Below are positions 54,157-63,405 of a DNA stretch of 64,000 nt, piece by piece. Position 1 is the first letter of the stretch. Every line of letters begins with the position of its first letter. The notes under the pieces are model-generated. The model made no database searches and was not told the DNA's origin. It saw only the letters and a program-made list of their open reading frames with translations. The DNA is from Bradyrhizobium elkanii WSM2783 (GTDB taxonomy: Bacteria; Pseudomonadota; Alphaproteobacteria; Rhizobiales; Xanthobacteraceae): positions 310,001 through 374,000 of the forward strand of contig NZ_AXAP01000002.1 in assembly GCF_000472865.1 (NCBI RefSeq), given 5' to 3'. A program made the position numbers and the translations under genes.

Positions 54157-55716
54157 ATGAAAACTGGTGCGGATCATCTCTGCGACGCGCTGCTCGCGCT
54201 TGGCGTCGATACCTGCTTCGCCAATCCGGGCACGTCGGAGATGCACTTTGTCGCCGCGCTCGATCGTCGGCAGGACATGCGATGCGTGCTTGGGCTGTTC
54301 GAGGGCGTCGTCACCGGAGCCGCCGATGGCTATGGCCGGATGACGGACCGGCCCGCGGCGACCCTGCTGCATCTCGGCCCCGGTCTGGCGAACGGGCTCG
54401 CCAACCTGCACAACGCCAGGCGCGCCGGCACGCCGATCATCAATATCGTCGGCGAGCATTCGACCGCGCATCTTCCGCTCGACGCGCCGCTGACGAGCGA
54501 CATCGAAACGCTCGCCCGGCCGATGTCGGCGTTCGTGCGCCGGATCGGCAGCGCCGCGTCGATCGAGCAGGATGTCGCGGATGCCTGGGACGCAAGCTTG
54601 GCGAACGGCATCGCGACGCTGATCTTGCCGGCGGATATGGCCTGGTCGGAGCGATCAGCCGGGGCTCCGCTCGCCAGGCGTTCGCCGCCGCCGCGGCGCG
54701 AAGTCGATCCGGACAAGTTCAAGGCGGTCGTCGATCGTTTGCGCCGCGGTTGCAAGGCGGCGCTGATGTTGTCTGGGCAGGCTTTGCGCGCCGATGCGCT
54801 TGCCGATGCCGAAAGGATTTGCGCCAAGACCGGCGCGCGGCTGTTTGCACAGGGCGTCAACGGGCGCATCGAGCGCGGGCGCGGTCGGGCGCCGATCGAG
54901 AAGATATCCTTCGCCTGGGAGCCGGGTCGTGCCGCATTGGCAGGGCTCGATATGATCGTGCTGATCGGCGCCAAGGAGCCGGTCACGTTCTTTGGCTACC
55001 CAACCCAGTCGGGTCGCCTCGCACCTGAGGGGTGCAGCGTGGTCGAGCTCGGTGGGCTCGGTCACGATCTGAAGGGAATTCTCGCCCATCTTGCGGAAGC
55101 TGTCGGCGCCAAGTCGACGGCAGGTGTGCAGACGAGCCAGCTGCTGCCAGCCGACATGTCGTTCCAGGCCGATGGTCCTCTGACCGCCGAAATGATCAAT
55201 CGCGTGGTTGCCGCGAAGCTGCCGAAGAACGCGATCGTGTGCGACGAGGCGATCACGTCCTCCGGCTTCTACGAGCTGTCCTACAACGCGCCCGCGCACG
55301 ACTATCTCCAGATTACGGGCGGCGCCATCGGCATTGGAGTGCCGATGGCGGCGGGGGCCGCGATCGCCTGTCCGGGGCGCAAGGTCGTGTCGCTTCAGGC
55401 TGATGGCAGCGGCCTCTACACGCTTCAGGGGCTCTGGACGCAAGCGCGCGAGAAGCTCGATATCGTCACCATCGTCTTTGCCAACCGCGGCTATGCAATC
55501 CTCCACGGCGAGATGCGCAAGGTTGGCGTCGCTAACCCCGGCCAGAACGCCCGCCGCATGCTCGACATCGAGGATCCCGAGATCGATTGGGTCAAGCTTG
55601 CCGGCGGCATGGGTGTGGCAGCGGAACGCGTGACGACCGTTCAACGTTTCGCTGAAGTGTTCGATGCTGCGCTTCGACAGCGCGGGCCGTTCGTTATCGA
55701 GGCATCGTTGCTGTAA
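54157..55716 (+). CDS. Thiamine-diphosphate enzyme, acetolactate synthase-like
   Basis: 519 aa. Three-domain POX/ALS fold: N-terminal pyrimidine-binding domain with the catalytic E49 (GLFEGVVTGAADGYGR), a central domain, and a C-terminal diphosphate domain with the metal-binding ADGSG (415-419) in place of the usual GDGS and a following FANRGY. The missing first Gly and the short length separate it from biosynthetic IlvB, so it is probably a 2-keto-acid decarboxylase or carboligase. It lies 34 bp after the transporter ATPase gene and 34 bp before the molybdoenzyme gene. Substrate unknown. Confidence 0.85.
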   Translation: MKTGADHLCDALLALGVDTCFANPGTSEMHFVAALDRRQDMRCVLGLFEGVVTGAADGYGRMTDRPAATLLHLGPGLANGLANLHNARRAGTPIINIVGEHSTAHLPLDAPLTSDIETLARPMSAFVRRIGSAASIEQDVADAWDASLANGIATLILPADMAWSERSAGAPLARRSPPPRREVDPDKFKAVVDRLRRGCKAALMLSGQALRADALADAERICAKTGARLFAQGVNGRIERGRGRAPIEKISFAWEPGRAALAGLDMIVLIGAKEPVTFFGYPTQSGRLAPEGCSVVELGGLGHDLKGILAHLAEAVGAKSTAGVQTSQLLPADMSFQADGPLTAEMINRVVAAKLPKNAIVCDEAITSSGFYELSYNAPAHDYLQITGGAIGIGVPMAAGAAIACPGRKVVSLQADGSGLYTLQGLWTQAREKLDIVTIVFANRGYAILHGEMRKVGVANPGQNARRMLDIEDPEIDWVKLAGGMGVAAERVTTVQRFAEVFDAALRQRGPFVIEASLL

Positions 55717-55750
55717 CTCTTGAGGCGATTGATAGACGGGGCAACCTCGC

Positions 55751-58081
55751 ATGACGCATTCCGACGCGACCGATCATAACGAGGCCTTCGCGACGCACAG
55801 TGCGCATTGGGGAGCGTTTTCGGCGCGCTGGGATGGTCAGGATGTCGCGATCCTGCCTTACGACGGCGATCCTGCGCCATCGCCGATCCTCGGCAATTTC
55901 AAAGGTGCCTTGCGCCACAAAGCGCGTATCCTCAAGCCGATGGTCCGCCGCAACTGGCTCGAGCATGGGCCAGGCCCGCAGCGGCGCGAAATCGGCGACG
56001 ATTTCGTCGAATGCGGGTGGGATACCGCGCTCGATTTGCTCGCCGGCGAACTCGCGCGCGTTCGCGACAATTTCGGCCCGCGGGCAATCTATGGAGGCTC
56101 GTACGGCTGGGCGAGCGCGGGCCGTTTTCATCATGCGCAAAGCCAGATCCACCGCTTTCTCAACCTGGTTTGCGGGGGCTATGTGCGTTCGGTCAACAGC
56201 TACAGCGCGGGCGCATCGGCAGTCATTTTGCCGCATGTGATGGGGCCGTTCGAGGCGCTGTCGCGCCGTAATGTCACCTGGGATCAGGTGCGCACCCACA
56301 CCGATGTCGTGCTCGCGTTTGGCGGCATGCCGATCAAGAACTCGATGATCGCCAGCGGCGGGCTGAGCCGGCACGTCGAGCCCGACGCCATGCGCGAGGC
56401 GGTCAAGCGAGGCACGCGGTTCATCTCGATCAGCCCGTTGCGCGACGATTTCCCGCCCGAGGCCAGGGCCGAGTGGATTCCGATTCGTCCGGGCACCGAC
56501 GTTGCCGTGATGCTCGCGATGGCGCACACCTTGCTCGCGGAAAATCTTTGCGACCGTGCGTTTGTCGACCGCTACACGACCGGCTTCGACGTGTTCGAGC
56601 GCTATCTTCGCGGTGACCGCGACGGACAGCCCAAGCATGCCGATTGGGCTGCCGCAATTAGCGGAATTGCGGCCGACACGATCAGGGACATCGCCCGCTC
56701 GCTCGTCCGGAATCGCAGCCTTATTGCGGTGGCGCACGCGTTGCAGCGTGCGCAGTATGGCGAGCAGCCGGTGTGGGCGGCTGCGGCACTTGCCGCAATG
56801 GTCGGTCAGATCGGCCTGCCCGGCGGCGGCTACAATTATGCGCTCGGCGCGATGGGGCACACCGGCCGCCGTGTCAACGCCGTGCCGATTCCGACGATGC
56901 CACAAGGCACCAACCCGGTTCGCGAGTTCATTCCGGTGGCGCGGATTTCCAACATGCTGCTGAATCCGGGGGCGCCATTCGCGTATAACGGCAGCGAGCT
57001 GCGCTATCCCGACATCAAGCTCGTCTATTGGGCGGGCGGCAATCCGTTCCATCATCATCAGGACATTCATCGCTTGCGTCAGGCATTCGCGCGCCCCGAT
57101 ACGATCGTGGTCCATGAACTCGCCTGGACCGCGATGGCACGGTCCGCCGACATTGTGCTGCCTGCGACGATGACGCTGGAGCGCGATGATATCGGCGCGG
57201 CGGCGACCGATCCGCGATTGATCGCAATGCGCAAGGTTGCGCCCTCCGTCGGTGAAGCGCGAGACGACTTCGCAATTCTCCGCGATCTCGCCGAGCGGCT
57301 TGGCGCAGCAGAAGCCTTTGCCGAAGGACGCGATGCCGCGCAGTGGATGCGCCATCTGTATGAGCCGACGCGGCGGGCGCTGGCCGAACGCGGCTGGGAG
57401 GCGCCTGATTTCGAGGAGTTTTGGGATCGCGGCGAACTGGCGCTTCCGTCGGAACCGGACGACGGAGGCATCCTGCGTCGTTTTCGAACGGAGCCAGAGG
57501 TAAATCCGCTGCCGACGCCCAGCGGCAAGATCGAGATATTCTCCAAGACGATCGCCGGCTACGGCTATGACGATTGCTCGGGCCACCCGACCTGGCTCGC
57601 CTCGACCGAGCAGCCGGACGCGACGGCTCCATTGTGGCTGGTTGCCAATCAGCCGGCGACGCGACTTCATGGCCAGCTCGATTTCGGTGACTATAGCCAG
57701 TCCCGGAAGATCGAGGGCAGGGAAGTCGCGCGGATGCATCCGGACGACGCCGCGCCGCGCGGGATCGTCGACGGCGATATCATCAGGATCTTCAATGCGC
57801 GCGGCGCCTGCCTCGCGGCGGTGCAAGTGACCGACGACGTCATGCGGGGCGTCGTCAATTTGCCGACTGGCGCCTGGTACGATCCCGCCCCTGATGGCGC
57901 GGAGAATCCGCTTTGCCTCCATGGCAATCCCAACGTGCTGACGCGCGACGTCGGCACGTCACGGCTGGCTCAAGGCTGCTGCGGGCAAATCACTGTCGTC
58001 GATTGCGAGAAGTTCGTCGGAACGGCTCCGGCCGTCCGAGCCTATGAGCCGCCGATTCCCGTGAAATCTCGCTCGCGATAG
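55751..58081 (+). CDS. Cytoplasmic molybdopterin oxidoreductase, BisC/TorA-like
   Basis: 776 aa, DMSO-reductase family. It has the GGSYGW motif with W120 and a Ser molybdenum ligand S152 (NSYSAGASAVILPHVMG), matching DMSO/TMAO/biotin-sulfoxide reductases, and no N-terminal iron-sulfur Cys motif. There is no Tat signal, so a cytoplasmic location like BisC is expected. Other family motifs: YWAGGNPFHHHQDIHRLRQA and LTRDVGTSRLAQGCCGQ. It may reduce an S- or N-oxide or hydroxylate a substrate brought in by the upstream ABC transporter. Last gene of the plus-strand run; converges with the ferredoxin-like gene 45 bp away. Confidence 0.88.
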   Translation: MTHSDATDHNEAFATHSAHWGAFSARWDGQDVAILPYDGDPAPSPILGNFKGALRHKARILKPMVRRNWLEHGPGPQRREIGDDFVECGWDTALDLLAGELARVRDNFGPRAIYGGSYGWASAGRFHHAQSQIHRFLNLVCGGYVRSVNSYSAGASAVILPHVMGPFEALSRRNVTWDQVRTHTDVVLAFGGMPIKNSMIASGGLSRHVEPDAMREAVKRGTRFISISPLRDDFPPEARAEWIPIRPGTDVAVMLAMAHTLLAENLCDRAFVDRYTTGFDVFERYLRGDRDGQPKHADWAAAISGIAADTIRDIARSLVRNRSLIAVAHALQRAQYGEQPVWAAAALAAMVGQIGLPGGGYNYALGAMGHTGRRVNAVPIPTMPQGTNPVREFIPVARISNMLLNPGAPFAYNGSELRYPDIKLVYWAGGNPFHHHQDIHRLRQAFARPDTIVVHELAWTAMARSADIVLPATMTLERDDIGAAATDPRLIAMRKVAPSVGEARDDFAILRDLAERLGAAEAFAEGRDAAQWMRHLYEPTRRALAERGWEAPDFEEFWDRGELALPSEPDDGGILRRFRTEPEVNPLPTPSGKIEIFSKTIAGYGYDDCSGHPTWLASTEQPDATAPLWLVANQPATRLHGQLDFGDYSQSRKIEGREVARMHPDDAAPRGIVDGDIIRIFNARGACLAAVQVTDDVMRGVVNLPTGAWYDPAPDGAENPLCLHGNPNVLTRDVGTSRLAQGCCGQITVVDCEKFVGTAPAVRAYEPPIPVKSRSR

Positions 58082-58126
58082 TGGCGATGATCGTGGAATG
58101 ATCGCAAATTGTTGCTTCAAACGCGG

Positions 58127-58450
58127 CTATAGACGCTCGTCGGGTGGCGCGATTTCGGTGACGAGGTCTCTTATCAGCGCTTTCTTCGGCAGCGGCGCCA
58201 GCGTCATGACGCCCTGTTTGAGGCGCACCGTGCAGGCGTAGTCGACTGTGCCGTCAATGAGCATCATGCACTCCTTGCACGCGTTGGCGTTGATGCAGGA
58301 GTACCGATAGGCGAGGGTGGGGTCGATCAGTCGACGTACCATGCGAAGGCCATCGAGCACGGATTGGCCTGGCTCGAACGTGACGTCGAACTCTTCGAAG
58401 CGCGGCGTTTCCCCGGCGTTGCCGCGCCGAATGCGCAGAGTTGTGTTCAT
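58127..58450 (-). CDS. Minimal [2Fe-2S] protein, N-terminal FrdB/SdhB-like domain only
   Basis: 107 aa. The segment SCINANACKECMMLIDG followed by TVDYAC has the Cys pattern C-x5-C-x2-C-x11-C, close to the plant-type cluster of fumarate reductase iron-sulfur subunits (which usually have C-x4-C). The C-terminal half of FrdB, with its [4Fe-4S] and [3Fe-4S] sites, is absent. ATG 58450 overlaps the stop of the flavoprotein gene by 4 bp, so the two proteins are made together and probably form an electron-transfer pair. Confidence 0.85.
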   Translation of the reverse strand: MNTTLRIRRGNAGETPRFEEFDVTFEPGQSVLDGLRMVRRLIDPTLAYRYSCINANACKECMMLIDGTVDYACTVRLKQGVMTLAPLPKKALIRDLVTEIAPPDERL

Positions 58451-60162
58451 GCCACGGGCCTTCCATTGGCCGGCGCGATCCTGCGCAGGCTGATATCGCC
58501 TTGTGACAGGCTGATGGTCTGGTTGACGCACCAGTCCTCCGACAGTCTCGGTTGGTCTTCCCGTTGATGCGCGCCGCGGCTTTCGCCGCGCGCCAGCGCA
58601 GCTTCGGTGACCGACCGCGCCACCAGCAGCATGTTCCGAAGGTCCAGCCAGTCAGTCATCATCGTGTCGAACGGCGCCCCGGTCGAAAGCGGAACATTGC
58701 CGATCTCCTGGCTGAGCTGCAGGATCGAGGAGAGTGCCGAGCGAAGCTTGGCTTCTGTTCGGAAAGGACCAACCTTGTCGGCCATCACCGTCTGCAACCC
58801 GGCAATCGCGGCCGCAGGATTGGGCGCATCTCGTCTTGTCGCGCTGCGCAGCAGATCAAGCACGGGGCGAACCGCCTCTGCTGACCAGGACAGGCTTTGT
58901 GCCTTGGCTCGTTCCGCGGCGTTGCGACCGGCGCGCGCGCCAAAGACCAGCGCTTCGGTAATCGCATTGCCGGACAGCCGGTTGGCGCCATTGGCGCCGC
59001 CCACGACCTCACCGCCGGCATAAAGTCCCGGTGTGCGCGTCTGCAGCGTCTCGTCGACCCGAACCCCGCCCATCGTGTAGTGGGCGATCGGCGCGACCTC
59101 GACGTCCTGTCGAGCAAGGTCGATACCGTTGGCAAGAAGACGATCCACGACGGGTCCGAATGCGCGGCGTATCTCCGCCTCGGGTACGTGCCGGAAGCTG
59201 AGATAGGCGCCGCCCGCCGGGCTGCCGCGACCGGCCTCGACCTCCTTGGTGATCGCATAGGTCGCGAGATCGCGAGTCAGAACGTAACGGCCGTCACTGC
59301 GGGAATCCTGGCTCGCATAGGCCGTTTCGAATTCCCGGCGTTCAGAGTTGAGCAGCCTGCCGCCCAGCTTGTAGCGGAACGGATCCCACATGATCGGATC
59401 CATGCCGATCAGACGCGGTGCCAGATGGCCAATCGGGAAGAATTGAACGAACTCCATGTCGATCAACTCCGCCCCGGCGCGCAAGGCCAGCGCATAGCCA
59501 TCGCCGGCCATGTTGGCGGAGGCGCTGTTGCGGCGATAGAGGCCGGTAAGGCCGCCAGTTGCGATGATCACGGCTTTCGCGGCGAGTGTCACCGCGCGAC
59601 CGGTCGGCAGGTGCAACGCGACTGCCCCGCAGGCCTCGCCGTCCTGTATGGCGATATCGACGATCACGAGATCGCCGATCAGGCGCACATCGCTCGCACT
59701 TTTCAGTCGGGTCCGCAGTGTCCTGGAGACCGCGGGACCCGTCGAGAGAAAATCGACATAGGCGCAGCGGGGACGGTCATGGCCTGGCGCCTGAGCCTGC
59801 TTGATGTGGCCGTCCTCCCGCGCCCAGCCCACCTTCCAGTCGTCCATCTCGCGCAGCCGCCGCGGCCCGTCCTCGCAAAGCAGCGCGGCGAGGCGCTCGT
59901 CACACAGTCCGCGGCCCGCCGCGAGCGTATCCGCCAGATGGTACTCCCAGTGATCGGGCGACTGCTCGCCAAGCGCAGCCGCCACCGTCATTTGCGCCAT
60001 CACCGTTGCGCCGCCGCGACCAATCAGGCTGCGATCGGCGAGAATCACGGACGCACCGGCACGCGCAGCTTCCAGCGCCGCGTACATGCCGGCGCCGCCG
60101 GCACCGATCACGAGCACGTCGGTCTCAAGATGCGCCGGGTTCACGTTCTGGGCTGAATTCAA
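58447..60162 (-). CDS. Fumarate reductase/SdhA-like flavoprotein without covalent-FAD His
   Basis: 571 aa. FAD motif GAGGAG (20-25), the substrate-domain GGVRVDETLQTRTPGLYAGGE and GANGANRLSGNAITEALVFG, and the C-terminal SRGAHQREDQPRLSEDW are those of the succinate dehydrogenase/fumarate reductase family. At the site of the covalent-FAD His the sequence is GRGGATVMAQ, so FAD should be bound non-covalently. It is coupled (4-bp overlaps) to LivF upstream and to the [2Fe-2S] gene downstream. Its substrate is probably the compound imported by this Liv system. Confidence 0.88.
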   Translation of the reverse strand: MNSAQNVNPAHLETDVLVIGAGGAGMYAALEAARAGASVILADRSLIGRGGATVMAQMTVAAALGEQSPDHWEYHLADTLAAGRGLCDERLAALLCEDGPRRLREMDDWKVGWAREDGHIKQAQAPGHDRPRCAYVDFLSTGPAVSRTLRTRLKSASDVRLIGDLVIVDIAIQDGEACGAVALHLPTGRAVTLAAKAVIIATGGLTGLYRRNSASANMAGDGYALALRAGAELIDMEFVQFFPIGHLAPRLIGMDPIMWDPFRYKLGGRLLNSERREFETAYASQDSRSDGRYVLTRDLATYAITKEVEAGRGSPAGGAYLSFRHVPEAEIRRAFGPVVDRLLANGIDLARQDVEVAPIAHYTMGGVRVDETLQTRTPGLYAGGEVVGGANGANRLSGNAITEALVFGARAGRNAAERAKAQSLSWSAEAVRPVLDLLRSATRRDAPNPAAAIAGLQTVMADKVGPFRTEAKLRSALSSILQLSQEIGNVPLSTGAPFDTMMTDWLDLRNMLLVARSVTEAALARGESRGAHQREDQPRLSEDWCVNQTISLSQGDISLRRIAPANGRPVA

Positions 60163-60869
60163 CCCGGTCCTCCCAAGAAGGCATCCGAGACCGCGGGATC
60201 TTCGATCATCTTCTGCGCCGGCCCCGATGCCACCACGCGACCGGTCTCGAGCACGTACGCCCGGTCCGCCACCTTCAACGTCTGACGCGCCTTTTGCTCA
60301 ACCAATAGCACAGATAGTCCTTCGGCGCGGGTCTCGGCAATGACGCCAAAGAGGTAAGCCGTGGCTTGGGGCGCAAGGCCGAGCGACGGTTCGTCCAGCA
60401 GCAACAGGCGCGGTTTCGACAGCAGCGCGCGCGCGGTCGCCAGCAATTGCTGCTCGCCGCCGCTGAGCAGGCTCGCCGCGTTGTGACGCCGCTGGCCGAG
60501 GATCGGAAAGCGCTCCTGCATGCGCTTGAGGTCCGCGATCGCCTGGCTCTTGTCAGCGCGGGTATAGATCCCCATCGCGAGGTTTTCCTCGACCGTCATG
60601 CGTCCGAGGATGCCGCGCCCTTCGGGCACCAGCACGATGCCGCGGCGAACGTTGCGTTCGGCGTCATTCGGCCTGAGCTTTTGGTCTTTGTAGACGATCT
60701 CGCCCTGGAACGGCAGGAGGCCGGCGATCGCCCGGGCGATCGTGCTCTTGCCCGCGCCATTGGCGCCGAGCAACGCGACGATTTCGCCTTCAGCGACGTC
60801 GATGTCCACGCCGCGCACCGCGGTGATGGCGCCATACCGGACCTGCAGCCCACGAGCCGAGAGTATCAT
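60159..60869 (-). CDS. Liv-type ABC transporter ATPase, LivF-like
   Basis: 236 aa. Walker A GANGAGKST, signature LLSGGEQQLLATARALL, Walker B LLLLDEPSLGLAP and the LivF ending VASGPAQKMIEDPAVSDAFLG. Overlaps the upstream LivG gene and downstream flavoprotein gene by 4 bp each. Confidence 0.93.
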   Translation of the reverse strand: MILSARGLQVRYGAITAVRGVDIDVAEGEIVALLGANGAGKSTIARAIAGLLPFQGEIVYKDQKLRPNDAERNVRRGIVLVPEGRGILGRMTVEENLAMGIYTRADKSQAIADLKRMQERFPILGQRRHNAASLLSGGEQQLLATARALLSKPRLLLLDEPSLGLAPQATAYLFGVIAETRAEGLSVLLVEQKARQTLKVADRAYVLETGRVVASGPAQKMIEDPAVSDAFLGGPG

Positions 60870-61618
60870 TCGTCCTTACCGAGATAGGCGTCGAGGACGC
60901 GAGGATTCGTGCGGACTTCGCTTGGCGCGCCTTCCGCGATCAGCACGCCGAAATCGAGCACATAGAGATAATCGCACAGCCGCATCACGAAGTTCATGTC
61001 GTGTTCGATGAGGAGGATCGTCAATCCGGTTGCGCGAAGCTTCAGCATCAGTTGCCGGATCTCTTCCGCCTCGTCATGGTTCATGCCGGCCACGGGTTCG
61101 TCGAGCAGCAACAGCTTCGGCCGCGCGGTGAGGGCACGCGCCATCTCCACCCGGCGCTGCATTCCATAAGGCAGCGATTTGGCGGGGCGGTCGCGCAAGT
61201 CCGTCAGGCCGAAGAACTCCATCACCTCTACCGCGCGGACCTGCGCGGCAGGGTCGCCCCAGCCGACCGGCAGCAATCGGCGCCACCAGGATTCGCGGTG
61301 CGGCTGCGCAACGAGCAGATGCTCCCAGACCGTCATGCTGGGAAACAGGCGGATATTCTGGAAGGTTCGCGCAATGCCTTCGCGCGCGATTTGGTGGGGA
61401 GGCAGCCCATTCAGCGCCGTGCCATTCAGGCGAACCGTGCCGGAATCGGCGCGATAGGCCCCGGTGATAACGTTGAACAGCGTCGTCTTTCCGGCGCCGT
61501 TGGGACCGATGATGCCGACGATCTTGCCCTCAGGCACGCCGCTGGTCACGGCGGAAAGCGCATGGATGCCGCCGAAGCTCTTTGTGACCTCGCTGAGTTG
61601 AAGAAGCGGCGCGCTCAT
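60866..61618 (-). CDS. Liv-type ABC transporter ATPase, LivG-like
   Basis: 250 aa. Walker A GPNGAGKTT, LivG-type signature LPYGMQRRVEMARAL, Walker B LLLLDEPVAGMNHDEAEEI and the characteristic ARTFQNIRLFPSMTV. Overlaps livM-like by 4 bp. Unlike the other Liv system in the window, its two ATPases are separate genes. Confidence 0.93.
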   Translation of the reverse strand: MSAPLLQLSEVTKSFGGIHALSAVTSGVPEGKIVGIIGPNGAGKTTLFNVITGAYRADSGTVRLNGTALNGLPPHQIAREGIARTFQNIRLFPSMTVWEHLLVAQPHRESWWRRLLPVGWGDPAAQVRAVEVMEFFGLTDLRDRPAKSLPYGMQRRVEMARALTARPKLLLLDEPVAGMNHDEAEEIRQLMLKLRATGLTILLIEHDMNFVMRLCDYLYVLDFGVLIAEGAPSEVRTNPRVLDAYLGKDE

Positions 61619-62454
61619 GATGCCGCCTTCCTGAACGTGAGCCCACGCAGCAGCGTGCGGTCGACGATGCCCTGGCGACGCACCAGGAGCACCAGGATCA
61701 GCAGCGTGCCGAAGGCGGCGAGGCGCCAGTCTGCGATCGGTCGCAGGAATTCGGGCAGGAAGACCAGCAATATCGCGCCGATCAGCGAGCCCAGCCCGAG
61801 CGTGGAGCCGCCGAGGATGGTCGCGAGCACGAAGTCGATCGAGCGCTCGAAGCCGAAATTGGCGGGTTCGATATAGACGTGATGGTGCGCGAACAGCCCA
61901 CCGGAGATCGCAGCAACAGCCGCGCCGATCCCGAATGCGCCAACCTTGATCGCCACGGTGTTTAGGCCGACCAGCCCCGCCGCGGTCTCGTCGTCATGCA
62001 CGGCCTGCATCTCGAGCCATACGCGCGAACGCTCGACGAGGATCAATACGACAAGGATGCCGCCGGCCCATGCCCAGATATACCCGACCGAAATGTGCGC
62101 CATGCCGTGAAAGCCGCCGGATCCACCCATCGCTGGGAAGTTGATGAAGAAGCTGCGCATCATCTCGCCGAAGCCGAGCGTGGCCATCGCAAGATAGATG
62201 CCTTTCAGCCGAAGGGCAGGGAAGCCCACGATCACGCCGATGATGCCGGCCGCGATCGCGGAGACGGTCAGCGCCGGCGTGAGCGGCATGCCGAGTTCGA
62301 CCGTGAGGTAGGAGCTCAGATAGGCGCCGATCGCCATGAAGGCCGCGTTGCCGAGCGACAATTGGCCGGTGGCGAGGATGATGTAAACGCTGAGCGCGCC
62401 GAGCAGCAGGATGCCGGCTTCAGCGAACAGGCTGGCATAATAGGTCGACATCAC
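61615..62454 (-). CDS. Liv-type ABC transporter permease, LivM-like
   Basis: 279 aa with about eight membrane segments. Motifs: ATGQLSLGNAAFMAIGAYLS, PALRLKGIYLAMATLGFGEM and ATILGGSTLGLGSLIGAIL. Overlaps LivH-like gene by 4 bp and LivG-like gene by 4 bp. Confidence 0.92.
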   Translation of the reverse strand: MMSTYYASLFAEAGILLLGALSVYIILATGQLSLGNAAFMAIGAYLSSYLTVELGMPLTPALTVSAIAAGIIGVIVGFPALRLKGIYLAMATLGFGEMMRSFFINFPAMGGSGGFHGMAHISVGYIWAWAGGILVVLILVERSRVWLEMQAVHDDETAAGLVGLNTVAIKVGAFGIGAAVAAISGGLFAHHHVYIEPANFGFERSIDFVLATILGGSTLGLGSLIGAILLVFLPEFLRPIADWRLAAFGTLLILVLLVRRQGIVDRTLLRGLTFRKAAS

Positions 62455-63329
62455 ACGCGCTGGCCCTGGTCGGAACGCGCGCCGCCGAGCAGACCTTGTG
62501 GGCGCAGCAAAAGAATCAAAATCATGAAGCCGTACACCACGAAGTCGCGGACCTGCGAGCCGCCATAAGCCACCGTGAGCACCTCGACCACGCCGATCAG
62601 GGGACCTGCGAGCAGCGCGCCCCAGATGTTGGTGGTGCCGCCGATCACCATCACAGCGACCGCCTTCAGCCCGATTTCGACGCCAAGATATGGCGTGATA
62701 GCGCCGTAATGCAGCGCGATCAGGACGCCGGCAACGCCCGCGAGCGCGCCTGACAGGGCGAAGGCAAACAAGGTCAGCCGGTCCGCCGAGACGCCGAGCA
62801 GGCGCGACACTTCGCGGTTTTCGGCGACCGCCCGCAGCGCACGGCCAACGGTGGTTCGCTGCACGGTGTAGGCGATCAGCGTCACCAGCACGATGGTGGC
62901 GCCGACAACGATGAGCTGCATCTGGCCGATATTGACCGGGCCGAGCGTATACTGCCGCCCCAGATACTCATCAGGCAGTTGCAGCGGGTCGGAGCCCCAG
63001 AAATTTGTCGCGACGTTCTGCAGGATGATCGAGAAGCCGAGCGTGCTCAGCATCGGCGTGACGACAGGAGTACCCCGCAACGGCTGATAGCCAATCCTCT
63101 CGATCACCATGGCGGCAATGGCCGCGCCCGCCATGCCGCCGAGCACGGCGACGGGAAGGGGAAAGTTTGCGGCGATCAGCGTGAATCCGAAATAGCCGCC
63201 GATCATGAAGAGTTCGGCGATCGCCAGATTGAGGATGCCGAGAATTCCCATCACGATGGAGAACGACAGCGCCAGCAGCGTGTAGATCGCTCCTAGCGTG
63301 AGGCCGTTCACGAGTTGCTGCCACAGCAT
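62451..63329 (-). CDS. Liv-type ABC transporter permease, LivH-like
   Basis: 292 aa. Motifs LVNGLTLGAIYTLLALSFSI, NLAIAELFMIGGYFG and the EAA loop GRALRAVAENREVSRLLGVS. ATG 63329 begins at the usual LivH N-terminus; the open frame reaching to 63563 overlaps the binding-protein gene and is not used. Confidence 0.92.
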   Translation of the reverse strand: MLWQQLVNGLTLGAIYTLLALSFSIVMGILGILNLAIAELFMIGGYFGFTLIAANFPLPVAVLGGMAGAAIAAMVIERIGYQPLRGTPVVTPMLSTLGFSIILQNVATNFWGSDPLQLPDEYLGRQYTLGPVNIGQMQLIVVGATIVLVTLIAYTVQRTTVGRALRAVAENREVSRLLGVSADRLTLFAFALSGALAGVAGVLIALHYGAITPYLGVEIGLKAVAVMVIGGTTNIWGALLAGPLIGVVEVLTVAYGGSQVRDFVVYGFMILILLLRPQGLLGGARSDQGQRV

Positions 63330-63405
63330 GAAATGTTCAGTCGGTTCGATGAGCGTTGATGAGAGCGGCCGGGCGAACCCGGCCGCGCAATGGCTGCTGC
63401 GTCGA

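Noticed and set aside
55694..57922. 742-codon minus-strand open frame opposite the molybdoenzyme gene
   Set aside because: A GC-rich antisense shadow: very Arg/His-rich, no recognisable domain, while the plus strand encodes a clear BisC-like protein.
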